Position numbers and translations under genes: made by a program
Part shown: positions 7,987-15,851 of the stretch, one piece after another
How the letters are laid out: each line of letters opens with the position of its first letter
How positions within the stretch are numbered: position 1 is the stretch's first letter
Source of the DNA: Lachnoclostridium sp.
Lineage (GTDB): Bacteria > Bacillota > Clostridia > Lachnospirales > Lachnospiraceae
NCBI GenBank assembly: GCA_023664665.1
Contig: JAMPEY010000012.1
Location: 1 to 64,000 of the forward strand
DNA length: 64,000 nucleotides
Direction of reading: 5' to 3'
The notes under the pieces: model-generated
Databases searched by the model: none
What the model was told of the DNA's origin: nothing
Seen by the model: only the letters and a program-made list of their open reading frames with translations

Positions 7987-8003
7987 CATATGGTATAATG
8001 ATT
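7987..8003 (+). promoter_or_regulatory. Extended -10 promoter element upstream of the 116-residue gene
   Basis: TGGTATAAT is an extended -10 box placed about 30 bases before AAAGGAGAGAG and ATG 8033. The same 17 bases occur at 7839-7855, so the promoter region seems duplicated around the cloverleaf element. No good -35 is visible. A small GCCCCTGCGGGGC hairpin lies between at 7964-7976. Confidence 0.5.
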
Positions 8004-8032
8004 CAAAATAATAAGCAAAGGAGAGAGCCAAA

Positions 8033-8383
8033 ATGAGCATGGATTTAGACTTTTGGAAGTACAAACAAAATGTGGAGCATAATCATAAGGAAGTATATGA
8101 ACAGGCCTGTTGCGGCGGCGTGGAGCTTCCGGTTTTGGAGACGCTGCCCATCGGGGAAATCAGAGCAAAAATAGCCGAGGTCTTTCGGGATTGGACAACC
8201 GTGGAAAAAGATACCTATGAGAAAGCCGGACATGGCTCTTTCAGCGTTTTTACCACTTCCCAGATTGTAAGATTCGACTGTTACGATATGGGCGGGGATG
8301 AAATGAATCTTTTTATAGATATTATGGCGGAGTATGGCTGTGCGCTTTATGATCCCCAGACTTCGGAACGCTTTGAATGGTAG
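8033..8383 (+). CDS. Small conserved hypothetical protein upstream of hisD
   Basis: The 116-residue soluble protein begins MSMDLDFWKYK and contains a CCGG-like CCGGVELPVLETLP segment and a Trp-rich middle (FRDWTTVEKDTYEK). It carries no signal peptide or membrane segment. AAAGGAGAGAG gives a strong start. It is 31 bp ahead of hisD and probably co-transcribed. I do not recognise the family and assign no function. Confidence 0.7.
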   Translation: MSMDLDFWKYKQNVEHNHKEVYEQACCGGVELPVLETLPIGEIRAKIAEVFRDWTTVEKDTYEKAGHGSFSVFTTSQIVRFDCYDMGGDEMNLFIDIMAEYGCALYDPQTSERFEW

Positions 8384-8414
8384 ATAACAAGGAACAGCGG
8401 AAGGACAGACCAAA

Positions 8415-9704
8415 ATGAAAATCTTGAACCTGACAAATGAGACAAAGCAGAATATATTGAACGATTTGTTAAAGAGAAGCCCCAACAATTACACCCAATA
8501 TGAAGCTACGGTAAACGAGATTATCGCCCGGGTGCGCGCAGAGAAGGACAAGGCTGTTTTTGATTACACCCTGCAGTTTGATAAGTTTGTGCTGACTCCC
8601 GAAAATATCAGGGTTACGAAAGAAGAAATCGCGGAAGCCTATGAAAAGCTTGATAAAAAATTAGTGGAAGTCATCAGACAGTCTGCGGAAAATATCCGTG
8701 CTTTTCATCAGAAACAGTTGCGGAACAGCTGGTTTGACGCCGGAGCGGACGGCACGATTCTGGGCATAAAGATGACGCCTATTGAAAGAGCGGGAGTCTA
8801 TGTGCCCGGCGGTAAGGCGGCATATCCCTCCAGCGTGTTAATGAATGTGATTCCCGCCAAGGTGGCAGGGGTAAAGGAAATTATAATGACCACTCCTCCC
8901 GGAGCCGACGGAAAAGTAAATCCCGGTACTCTGGCGGCGGCGGATATTGCAGGAATCGATACCATTTATAAGGTGGGAGGCGCACAGGCAATCGCTGCCA
9001 TGGCATTCGGAACGGAGTCTGTTCCCAAGGTGGACAAGATTACGGGACCCGGAAATATTTTTGTGGCGCTTGCAAAAAAAGCTGTTTACGGTTATGTCAG
9101 CATCGATTCCATCGCGGGACCCAGCGAAATTCTGGTCTTGGCTGACGAAACGGCAAATCCCCGCTATGTGGCTGCGGATTTGCTTTCGCAGGCGGAACAT
9201 GATGAGCTTGCCAGCGCAATTTTAGTCACTACTTCAGAAGACTTGGCAAAGCGGGTTTCGGAAGAAGTGGATGGCTTTATAAAGGAACTGTCGCGGGCGG
9301 AGATTATTAAGAAATCTCTGGACAATTACGGCTATATTCTGATTGCGGAGGATATGTCCGCGGCTACCTCCGCCGCCAACGCCATTGCTTCCGAGCATTT
9401 GGAGATTCTTACGAAAAATCCTTTTGAAGTTATGACGCATATTCATAATGCAGGGGCAGTCTTTCTGGGAGAATATGCATCGGAGCCTTTGGGAGATTAT
9501 TATGCGGGTCCCAACCACATTCTGCCTACCAACGGCACCGCAAGGTTTTTCTCCCCACTCAATGTAGATGATTTTGTGAAAAAAACCAGTATCATTTCTT
9601 ATTCCAGAGAAGCGCTGGAAAAGGTGCATGAAAATATAGAGATTTTTGCCCAAAGTGAAGGTCTGACCGCTCATGCCAACAGTATTAAGGTAAGATTTGA
9701 GTAA
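8415..9704 (+). CDS. hisD: Histidinol dehydrogenase HisD
   Basis: HisD carries out the last two steps of histidine synthesis, oxidising L-histidinol to histidine with two NAD+ and a bound zinc. The 429-residue length is standard. The expected zinc ligands are visible as Q259 and H262 (SQAEHDE), D361 (LGDYYAGPNH) and H420 (TAHAN), and the catalytic pair is E327-H328 (ASEHLEI). YVPGGKAAYPSS at 129-140 is the family signature. It follows the 116-residue gene closely and is separated from hisB by a 137-bp palindrome-rich gap. Confidence 0.97.
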   Translation: MKILNLTNETKQNILNDLLKRSPNNYTQYEATVNEIIARVRAEKDKAVFDYTLQFDKFVLTPENIRVTKEEIAEAYEKLDKKLVEVIRQSAENIRAFHQKQLRNSWFDAGADGTILGIKMTPIERAGVYVPGGKAAYPSSVLMNVIPAKVAGVKEIIMTTPPGADGKVNPGTLAAADIAGIDTIYKVGGAQAIAAMAFGTESVPKVDKITGPGNIFVALAKKAVYGYVSIDSIAGPSEILVLADETANPRYVAADLLSQAEHDELASAILVTTSEDLAKRVSEEVDGFIKELSRAEIIKKSLDNYGYILIAEDMSAATSAANAIASEHLEILTKNPFEVMTHIHNAGAVFLGEYASEPLGDYYAGPNHILPTNGTARFFSPLNVDDFVKKTSIISYSREALEKVHENIEIFAQSEGLTAHANSIKVRFE

Positions 9705-9802
9705 AAATGACGGATAAAACCGTCAAAATTCGTCAATGCGTTTCGCTTTTTGCATCAAATGCAGGAAAAAATGCAAAATATGGGAAACAAAAAGTTCCCA
9801 CT

Positions 9803-9841
9803 GATTAAAATGCCGCTTGCGCGGCGGAATGAGAGGAAAAA
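9803..9841 (+). repeat. RBS-carrying hairpin element, copy 1 (hisB)
   Basis: GATTAAAATGCCGC begins the element, GCCGC-TTGC-GCGGC forms its hairpin, and GGAATGAGAGGAAAAA runs directly into the hisB ATG at 9842. The GAGAGGAA supplies the ribosome binding site. Near-identical copies precede three other genes (15814, 34625, 54740). Other palindromes (GACGG..CCGTC, GGGAAC..GTTCCC) fill the preceding 9705-9802 gap. Confidence 0.85.
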
Positions 9842-10429
9842 ATGGAGAGAAGCGCTGTCATCAAACGGACCACAAAAGAGACGGATATTGCCCTGACTCT
9901 GAATTTAGACGGCACGGGCAAATCGGATATTTCCACAGGTATCGGCTTTTTTGATCATATGCTGGAGGGTTTTGCCAGACACGGTTTCTTTGACCTTGAC
10001 TGCAAGATAAAGGGAGATTTGTCCGTGGATGGGCATCACACGGTGGAGGACGCCGGTATTGTGCTGGGAAGCGCCATAAAGGAAGCGCTTGGGGATAAAA
10101 AGGGAATCCGCCGTTACGGTTCCTTCATCCTTCCCATGGACGACGCCCTTGCATTATGTGCCGTGGATTTGTGCGGAAGACCGTTTTTTCATTTTGATTG
10201 TGAATTGAAAGCTCCCATGGTGGGAGAGTTTGACACGGATTTGGTGAAAGAATTTTTTTACGCGGTATCTTACAGCGCAGCCATGAATCTGCATCTTAAG
10301 ATGCTTTCCGGCGACAATGCCCATCATATGATTGAAGCGATGTTCAAATCCTTTGCCAAGGCTTTGGATATGGCAATGGCAATGGATTCCCGCATTACGG
10401 ATGTCTTAAGTACGAAAGGCAGTCTGTAG
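9842..10429 (+). CDS. hisB: Imidazoleglycerol-phosphate dehydratase HisB (monofunctional)
   Basis: HisB dehydrates imidazole glycerol phosphate to imidazole acetol phosphate using two manganese ions. The metal-binding segments are [13 protein letters not shown] (36-48), [10 protein letters not shown] (63-72) and the second-half [13 protein letters not shown] near 160-175. At 195 residues it is the single-domain form, without the histidinol phosphatase domain fused in enterobacteria. Its start codon directly abuts the RBS-carrying hairpin element. It lies between hisD and the HisIE fusion gene. Confidence 0.96.
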   Translation: MERSAVIKRTTKETDIALTLNLDGTGKSDISTGIGFFDHMLEGFARHGFFDLDCKIKGDLSVDGHHTVEDAGIVLGSAIKEALGDKKGIRRYGSFILPMDDALALCAVDLCGRPFFHFDCELKAPMVGEFDTDLVKEFFYAVSYSAAMNLHLKMLSGDNAHHMIEAMFKSFAKALDMAMAMDSRITDVLSTKGSL

Positions 10430-10466
10430 CATTCACCCCAAGATAAACGAAAAAGGAAGAACAGCC

Positions 10467-11753
10467 ATGTTGATTAAAAAATTTGTTCCCTGTATTTATT
10501 TGTATCATGAACATGCGGTAAAATCCCTGACAGATACTGCCGTTGTGGACACAGACCCCATTCGGCTTGCCAGATTTTACAGTGAAAATAATGCCGATGA
10601 ATTGATTGTATTCGACATGTCGCAGGGGGATGCGGAACATGATGCCGCTTTGGATATCTTAAAGGAAATCTGTGCCGTCTGTGAAATGGATGTTATGGGC
10701 GCGGGAAATATCAAGCGTATGGAGGATGTGAAAAAAATCCTTTATGCAGGATGTAAAAAGGCGGTTTTGGATTATGAAAAGCAAGAAAATATTGATATTA
10801 CGCAGGAAGTGTCCTTAAAGTTCGGCAAGGAAAAAATTCTGCTTTCTTTTAATGACCCACAGATAATCGCGGAAAACAAAGCATTGGTGGAGCAGTTTGT
10901 ATCCGGTATGGTACTTATGAATCCCCATCAGATCAGGGAGACTCAGAGCATTATCCGGCTGCCTTTTTTTGTACAGATCAACCAGATTGCGTTGAATAAA
11001 CTTCTTGAGATTTTTGCTTATGAAAATGTCTGCGGAGTCACGGGAAATACCATCAATGACAACATGAAGGAAATTCTTTCCTTGAAGGAATTGTGCAAGG
11101 AAAATAATATTCCCGTGGAGTCTTTGAAAGCGGCCTTTAGATGGTCTGACTTTAATTTGAATACGGATGGGCTTGTACCGGTGGTGGTGCAGGATTATAA
11201 GACTTGTGAGGTTTTGATGGTGGCTTACATGAATGAGGAGGCCTATGAAAACACCTTAAAAACGGGAAAGATGACTTATTTCAGCAGAAGCAGGCAGGAA
11301 TTATGGCTGAAAGGCGCAACCAGCGGACATTATCAATATGTGAAAAGTCTTTCCGCAGACTGCGATATGGATACCATTCTTGCCAAGGTATCACAGATAG
11401 GAGCCGCCTGCCACACAGGGGCAAGAAGTTGTTTTTTCAATGAAATCACGAGAAAAGAGTATGCGGACAATAAGAATCCCCTACAGGTATTTCAGGATGT
11501 TTTTGATGTGATCAAAGACCGGAGGGTTCATCCTAAGGAGGGTTCTTATACCAATTATCTTTTTGAAAAAGGCATCGATAAAATGTTAAAGAAATTGGGT
11601 GAGGAGGCAACGGAAATCGTAATTGCCGCAAAGAATCCCAATCCCAATGAAATCAAATATGAAATCAGTGATTTTCTGTATCATATGATGGTGCTCATGG
11701 CGGAAAAGGACATCACATGGGAAGAAATTACCGAGGAACTGGCACAGCGTTAA
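10467..11753 (+). CDS. hisIE: HisIE bifunctional enzyme with an N-terminal degenerate HisF-like domain
   Basis: The C-terminal part catalyses two histidine steps. HisI (PR-AMP cyclohydrolase, about 225-325) has the DCDMD metal motif at 298-302, and C315 and C322 for zinc. HisE (PR-ATP pyrophosphatase, about 340-425) has KLGEEATE. Residues 1-220 align with the HisF/HisA TIM barrel ([14 protein letters not shown], then [17 protein letters not shown]), but the HisF catalytic Asp at position 11 is Tyr (PCIYL for PCLDV), and the phosphate-binding GGGIR is GAGNIKR. The N-domain therefore looks catalytically dead and may be structural or a docking surface. No separate hisA, hisF or hisH is in the window. 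Confidence 0.93.
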   Translation: MLIKKFVPCIYLYHEHAVKSLTDTAVVDTDPIRLARFYSENNADELIVFDMSQGDAEHDAALDILKEICAVCEMDVMGAGNIKRMEDVKKILYAGCKKAVLDYEKQENIDITQEVSLKFGKEKILLSFNDPQIIAENKALVEQFVSGMVLMNPHQIRETQSIIRLPFFVQINQIALNKLLEIFAYENVCGVTGNTINDNMKEILSLKELCKENNIPVESLKAAFRWSDFNLNTDGLVPVVVQDYKTCEVLMVAYMNEEAYENTLKTGKMTYFSRSRQELWLKGATSGHYQYVKSLSADCDMDTILAKVSQIGAACHTGARSCFFNEITRKEYADNKNPLQVFQDVFDVIKDRRVHPKEGSYTNYLFEKGIDKMLKKLGEEATEIVIAAKNPNPNEIKYEISDFLYHMMVLMAEKDITWEEITEELAQR

Positions 11754-11781
11754 GCTCAATTATTAGGTGATATGACTATTG

Positions 11782-11812
11782 GGCGATACGGTTGTCAGTT
11801 TAGCGTATCGCC
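11782..11812. terminator. Hairpin between convergent hisIE and the 125-residue gene
   Basis: GGCGATACG (11782-11790) pairs with CGTATCGCC (11804-11812) around a 13-base loop. It lies 28 bp after the hisIE stop and includes the last codons and stop of the minus-strand gene. No clear T-run follows on either strand, so it may act as a bidirectional 3' end or RNA-stabilising hairpin rather than a strong intrinsic terminator. Confidence 0.45.
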
Positions 11813-12172
11813 GGTTTGCGTATCACTGAAAAGGTGGTCAATTTCCGTGGTGTAGTCTCTGGAAATGGCATCAAACAATTCATTTGTGGTAATGCCTGCA
11901 AAACTGCCGCCTTTTAAGTCTAAGAGTATGATTGCTGCCACAAGAACGGCGGCAATCATAAAGCGCAGTTTAAAAAATACCATTCCGGTATCTTCATAGA
12001 TATCCTGATTTTTATAAGGCGTATCATAAAATCCGTTTTGCAGATAGCTGCGGGAAGAGGTCTTTCCATAAAGAATTCTCTCCCGGTTGGTCAGATCAAA
12101 TTGATTTCTGTCATGGCTGGAACGCACCTGTTGTATCAATGCAAGCTTTTTTTCCATAGTGGTATCGCTCAT
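11795..12172 (-). CDS. Single-pass membrane protein, unknown function
   Basis: The 125-residue product has a charged cytoplasmic N-terminal region (about 1-65, with KKLALIQQVRSSHDRNQ and a Tyr-rich DTPYKNQDIYEDTG), one membrane helix at about 68-87 (LRFMIAAVLVAAIILLDL) and a short outer tail. The ATG at 12172 is preceded on the minus strand by GGGAGAAAT. It is divergent from the MoxR operon and convergent with hisIE, so it forms its own unit. I recognise no domain. Confidence 0.65.
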   Translation of the reverse strand: MSDTTMEKKLALIQQVRSSHDRNQFDLTNRERILYGKTSSRSYLQNGFYDTPYKNQDIYEDTGMVFFKLRFMIAAVLVAAIILLDLKGGSFAGITTNELFDAISRDYTTEIDHLFSDTQTGDTLN

Positions 12173-12270
12173 TAGGATTTCTCCCTGTCCACTTATCCCA
12201 TTTCTTATTACAAAATATGTCCGTATTTCTGTTTTAGAACCATTTTAAGAGTGTGAAACAGGGAAATCTA

Positions 12271-12279
12271 TGGTATAAT
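12271..12279 (+). promoter_or_regulatory. Extended -10 promoter for the MoxR operon
   Basis: TGGTATAAT is an extended -10 motif located between the divergent 125-residue gene and moxR. The same TGGTATAAT occurs before the 116-residue gene at 7991, again next to a branched palindrome. A weak TGTGAA lies at about the -35 position. The leader transcribed from here would include the palindrome at 12289-12403. Confidence 0.55.
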
Positions 12280-12288
12280 ATCCGCAAA

Positions 12289-12403
12289 GGGCAGAGTCAA
12301 GTGTTTGGAGAAACAGCTGCCGAGCTTGCTCGAGCAGATGCTTCTCCGAACATTTGACGAGCGAAGCGACACCGAAAAAGCTTGATTTTTCGGTGCTCTG
12401 CCC
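12289..12403. repeat. Second branched palindromic element in the MoxR leader
   Basis: A closing stem GGGCAGAG (12289-12296) with CTCTGCCC (12396-12403) encloses a long hairpin (arms 12296-12312 and 12342-12358, with a nested CGAGC..GCTCG at its tip) and a perfect hairpin CACCGAAAAA/TTTTTCGGTG (12370-12395). The plan parallels the element at 7843-7932, although the sequences differ. It sits just downstream of TGGTATAAT and would be in the 5' leader of the MoxR mRNA. Confidence 0.75.
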
Positions 12404-12449
12404 GGCAGAGTCTGCTGAAACCTTAAGGCGCACATAAAAGGAGAATATC

Positions 12450-13400
12450 ATGGAGACAAAGGGTAAATTATTAGCGGATAAACTATTGGATAATATCGCA
12501 AAGGTCATTATCGGCAAGGAGCAGACGGCAAAGCTGATGCTTACGGCGCTTCTTGCGGACGGGCATATTTTGCTGGAGGATGTTCCGGGCACGGGAAAGA
12601 CCAAACTGGCAAAGACTTTGGCAAAATCTTTGTCTGCGGAATTTTCCAGAATACAGTTTACGCCGGATTTGCTTCCCAGCGATATTACGGGGCTCAATAT
12701 TTACAACAGGCAGACGAATGAATTTGTTTTTAGAAAAGGTCCCGTATTTACCAATATTTTACTGGCGGATGAAATTAACCGCGCAACTCCCAGAACGCAG
12801 GCGGGACTGTTGGAATGTATGGAAGAGCGTCAGGTTACGATAGACGGGGTAAGTTTTACGCCGGGGAATCCCTTTTTTGTGATAGCGACCCAGAACCCGG
12901 TGGAAACCGCCGGAACCTTCCCTCTGCCGGACGCGCAGACGGACCGCTTTATGATGCAGCTTTCCATGGGGCTTCCGAAGCGTGAGGAGGAAATGGCTAT
13001 TTTGAACCGCTATATGGAAAAAGAACCTCTGGAAGAACTGTCTCCCGTTCTTACGCTGGAAGAACTTGCCGGAGCCAAAAAAGAAGCGGGGCAAGTCTTT
13101 GTACATCAGAGCATTCTGGAATATATAGTGACGATTGTGGAAGCCACCAGAAATGACACAAATGTCACCATGGGGGTCAGCCCCCGCGGAAGCCTTGCCT
13201 TTCTTAAATGTGTAAAAGCATATGCCTATCTTTCGGGCAGGAACTTCTGTACCCCCGATGATGTAAAGGCAACCGCGCTGCCCGTACTTGCCCACCGTAT
13301 TCATATGGGGAACGGTTACTCGAACCACGGTGCCGCAAGAAGTTTTTTGGAAAATATCCTGCAAAATACCGCGGTTCCCACAGAGGACTTCAGCCTATGA
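12450..13400 (+). CDS. MoxR-family AAA+ ATPase
   Basis: MoxR ATPases act as chaperones that assemble or activate partner complexes, often ones containing VWA or DUF58 proteins. The Walker A motif is VPGTGKTK at 45-52 and Walker B is ILLADEINR at 103-111; the family-typical PRTQAGLLECMEERQVT follows, and NPVETAGTFPLPDAQTDRF is the sensor region. AAAAGGAGAA precedes ATG 12450. The stop overlaps the DUF58 gene by 4 bp, consistent with the usual moxR-DUF58-membrane protein operon. Confidence 0.93.
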   Translation: METKGKLLADKLLDNIAKVIIGKEQTAKLMLTALLADGHILLEDVPGTGKTKLAKTLAKSLSAEFSRIQFTPDLLPSDITGLNIYNRQTNEFVFRKGPVFTNILLADEINRATPRTQAGLLECMEERQVTIDGVSFTPGNPFFVIATQNPVETAGTFPLPDAQTDRFMMQLSMGLPKREEEMAILNRYMEKEPLEELSPVLTLEELAGAKKEAGQVFVHQSILEYIVTIVEATRNDTNVTMGVSPRGSLAFLKCVKAYAYLSGRNFCTPDDVKATALPVLAHRIHMGNGYSNHGAARSFLENILQNTAVPTEDFSL

Positions 13401-14512
13401 TAAAATTGGCAGGAATCGGACTTTTAGCGTTTTTACTCCTTTTATTGGAACAGCGGATTTATCGGAAACTATGGAGCAGTAATTTGACGGTGTCCGTTCA
13501 TTTTCGGAAAAAGAATATTCTGGAGGGTGAGGAAAGCGAATTGGTTGAGATTGTGGAAAATCGCAAAAAACTACCGATTTCCATGTTGAAGGTTAAGTTT
13601 CAGACGGACAGGAATTTGCTTTTTGAAGCTTCCGAAGGCTCAAAAACCACGGATAAATATTACCGCAATGATGTATTCCAGATAGGTGGCGGGGAAAAAA
13701 TCACCCGGACTCTTATTTTTAAGGGAGGCAAAAGAGGACTTTACGAAATCCGCAATATAGACTTGGTTGCCGCAGATTTATTTTTAACGGAGCAGATGTT
13801 TGCCGATTGTGTTGTAAATACCTCCCTTTTTGTGTATCCGAAGCCTTTTTACAGTGAGGAACTGCGACAGTCCCTCAGGCAGTTAAACGGTGAAATCCTT
13901 TCAAAAAGACATTTACTTGAAGATCCCTTTGAATACCGGGGCGTCCGGGAATATGAACCCTATGACGATATGCGCAGCATTAATTGGAAAGCCACCGCAA
14001 AGACGGGAGATTTGAAGGTAAATCAAAAAAATTATACGGCATTAAAGGCTGTGAGAATTTTTCTGAATCTGGAAGATAGCGGCGTATGGAAAAAATCCAA
14101 CTGTGTGGAAGCTTCCATTCAGATTGTGGCAGGACTTTGTGAAGCTTTTTTAAAAGAGGGAATGCAAGTTGCCTGTTACAGTAACGCCCGGGGGAAGGAC
14201 GGCAGCTTTTGCCTTTCTGTGGAAGCAAGCTCCGGCGAAGGGCAGATGCATGCCATTTACAGAGGCCTTGCGCTTCTGGACGAAGAGAATGTCCTGCCCT
14301 GTGGGGAAGCTTTCGGTGACAGACTGAGTCAAAAAGGACAGGAAAATTTCACCTGTTTTGTGTCCCCCAATCAGTATGACGATTGGATGAAAATGATGGA
14401 AGAATATCAGGAGTTAAGTGAGGATTTCGTCTGGTTTTATCCTGTTGAGGGAATGGGGGAGCCAGAGATTTTAGCTCCATTAAGGAAGTATGCGAGAGTG
14501 ATACATCTGTAA
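13397..14512 (+). CDS. DUF58 domain protein
   Basis: A single N-terminal helix (about 2-17) anchors the protein. A beta-rich region follows (about 25-150), then the DUF58 signature REYEPYDDMRSINWKATA near 187-204 and a VWA-like fold. DUF58 proteins are the usual partners of MoxR ATPases; their biochemical role is not settled, with links to cell-envelope stress and secretion. The ATG overlaps the moxR stop (ATGA), so the two are translationally coupled. Confidence 0.88.
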   Translation: MIKLAGIGLLAFLLLLLEQRIYRKLWSSNLTVSVHFRKKNILEGEESELVEIVENRKKLPISMLKVKFQTDRNLLFEASEGSKTTDKYYRNDVFQIGGGEKITRTLIFKGGKRGLYEIRNIDLVAADLFLTEQMFADCVVNTSLFVYPKPFYSEELRQSLRQLNGEILSKRHLLEDPFEYRGVREYEPYDDMRSINWKATAKTGDLKVNQKNYTALKAVRIFLNLEDSGVWKKSNCVEASIQIVAGLCEAFLKEGMQVACYSNARGKDGSFCLSVEASSGEGQMHAIYRGLALLDEENVLPCGEAFGDRLSQKGQENFTCFVSPNQYDDWMKMMEEYQELSEDFVWFYPVEGMGEPEILAPLRKYARVIHL

Positions 14513-14535
14513 ATCAACAGAGACGGGGTATAAGG

Positions 14536-15804
14536 ATGAGTCGCAGTGCAATAAAGTATCTTCAGGAAATTGTCATCATACAACTAAATCATTGGGTGGT
14601 GTTCCCGTTATTTCTGATGCCCATGGGACAGCTTCAAAATCTGGGGCTTCCGGGGGAGCCTGACATTTGGTTCTGGGCTGCCATGAGCCTTTTGCCCCTG
14701 TGTTTTTATCTGTTGAGAAAATGTTTGAAGCATCTTTTCCTCACGGCGTTTGGCCATCTGGCGGTTTTATTTGTATTTTCGGGCGCTGTGCAGACATTTT
14801 TACAGGACGGAAAATTTGTGTATCTGCTTTTTGGAATGGGCTATGGCGTGTATTCCCTGCGTTTACGGTTAAAAAGGGATGATATGCAGGATGTGGGATT
14901 TTTTATGCCTCTGGCGGTGGGGATTTTCTTTCTATCCTCCGTATTTGTCCGTCACCTCGGCTGTCTGTCATGGGACGCCTACTATATTTTTACTTTGGTC
15001 TTCGTCATAGGGCTGTATTTTATAAAATCCTATCTGGACAATTATCTTGGTTTTGTCCTGTTAAACGAAAACAGTACGGGGCATATTCCGGAACGGGAAA
15101 TGTTTGTCTCGGGAAGCGTCCTTGCCCTGCTTTTTACAATAGGAAGTATGATTTTTTTACTTTTCCTTTCCAATTTGGAATGGCTGCAGGGAATTTTGAA
15201 TCTGATTCAGGCTCTTTTATTCAAGGCGCTGCTTTTTCTCTTTTCCCTGTTTTCTATGGAAATGCCGAAGGACAGTACCGATATGCCGCCGGAACAACAG
15301 GAGATTTTAACGGAGTATATGCAAGAACAGCTCGAAGCAACCGAACCCTTTTTCCTGTGGGACATTCTTTTCGGCATTATGACGGTGTTTCTTCTCTGTT
15401 TGGTTTTGTACGGACTTTTTATGAAGTTAAAACGCCTGATTCTTTTTATCAAAAGCAGGCTCTATCGGAAAAATGACAGTTCTGTCAAAACGGTGGGTTC
15501 TGTGTTTGATATCCGTGAAAAATGTGACACGAAAGGTTCACAATCGGGATTAAGCCGAAAGAAATTCTCCCTGTGGCAGACGCTCAGCCCCAGAGAACGC
15601 ATTAGGACGCTTTACAAAAAACATATTTTACGGACAAGAACCGCCGACACTCCTTCTAACCATTCCCTGAAATTATTTACCGCAAGGGAGTGGGGGATGA
15701 TTTTAGGGGAGGCGGATATGCCCGATATTTATGAAAAAGCAAGGTATTCGGAGGAAGTATGCACTGCGGAAGATGTAAAACGCATGAAGAAGGCCTGCAG
15801 CTAA
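14536..15804 (+). CDS. Multi-pass membrane protein with C-terminal DUF4129-like domain
   Basis: The 422-residue product has roughly seven hydrophobic segments, six of them between about 15 and 245 and the last near 280-300. The C-terminal 80 residues, from SPRERIRTLYKKHI to YEKARYSEE, match the pattern of DUF4129, a domain often found at the end of transglutaminase-like membrane proteins in MoxR operons. The transglutaminase domain itself is missing. It is the third gene of the MoxR-DUF58 operon, 23 bp downstream. Confidence 0.75.
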   Translation: MSRSAIKYLQEIVIIQLNHWVVFPLFLMPMGQLQNLGLPGEPDIWFWAAMSLLPLCFYLLRKCLKHLFLTAFGHLAVLFVFSGAVQTFLQDGKFVYLLFGMGYGVYSLRLRLKRDDMQDVGFFMPLAVGIFFLSSVFVRHLGCLSWDAYYIFTLVFVIGLYFIKSYLDNYLGFVLLNENSTGHIPEREMFVSGSVLALLFTIGSMIFLLFLSNLEWLQGILNLIQALLFKALLFLFSLFSMEMPKDSTDMPPEQQEILTEYMQEQLEATEPFFLWDILFGIMTVFLLCLVLYGLFMKLKRLILFIKSRLYRKNDSSVKTVGSVFDIREKCDTKGSQSGLSRKKFSLWQTLSPRERIRTLYKKHILRTRTADTPSNHSLKLFTAREWGMILGEADMPDIYEKARYSEEVCTAEDVKRMKKACS

Positions 15805-15813
15805 CTTCCCGAT

Positions 15814-15851
15814 GATTAAAATGCCGCTTGCGCGGCGGAATGAGAGGAAAA
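15814..15851 (+). repeat. RBS-carrying hairpin element, copy 2 (TIGR03960 gene)
   Basis: This copy is nearly identical to the one before hisB: GATTAAAATGCCGC, hairpin GCCGC-TTGC-GCGGC, GGAATGAGAGGAAAA, then ATG 15852 directly. It begins about 10 bp after the stop of the DUF4129-like gene and fills the whole intergenic gap. Confidence 0.85.
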
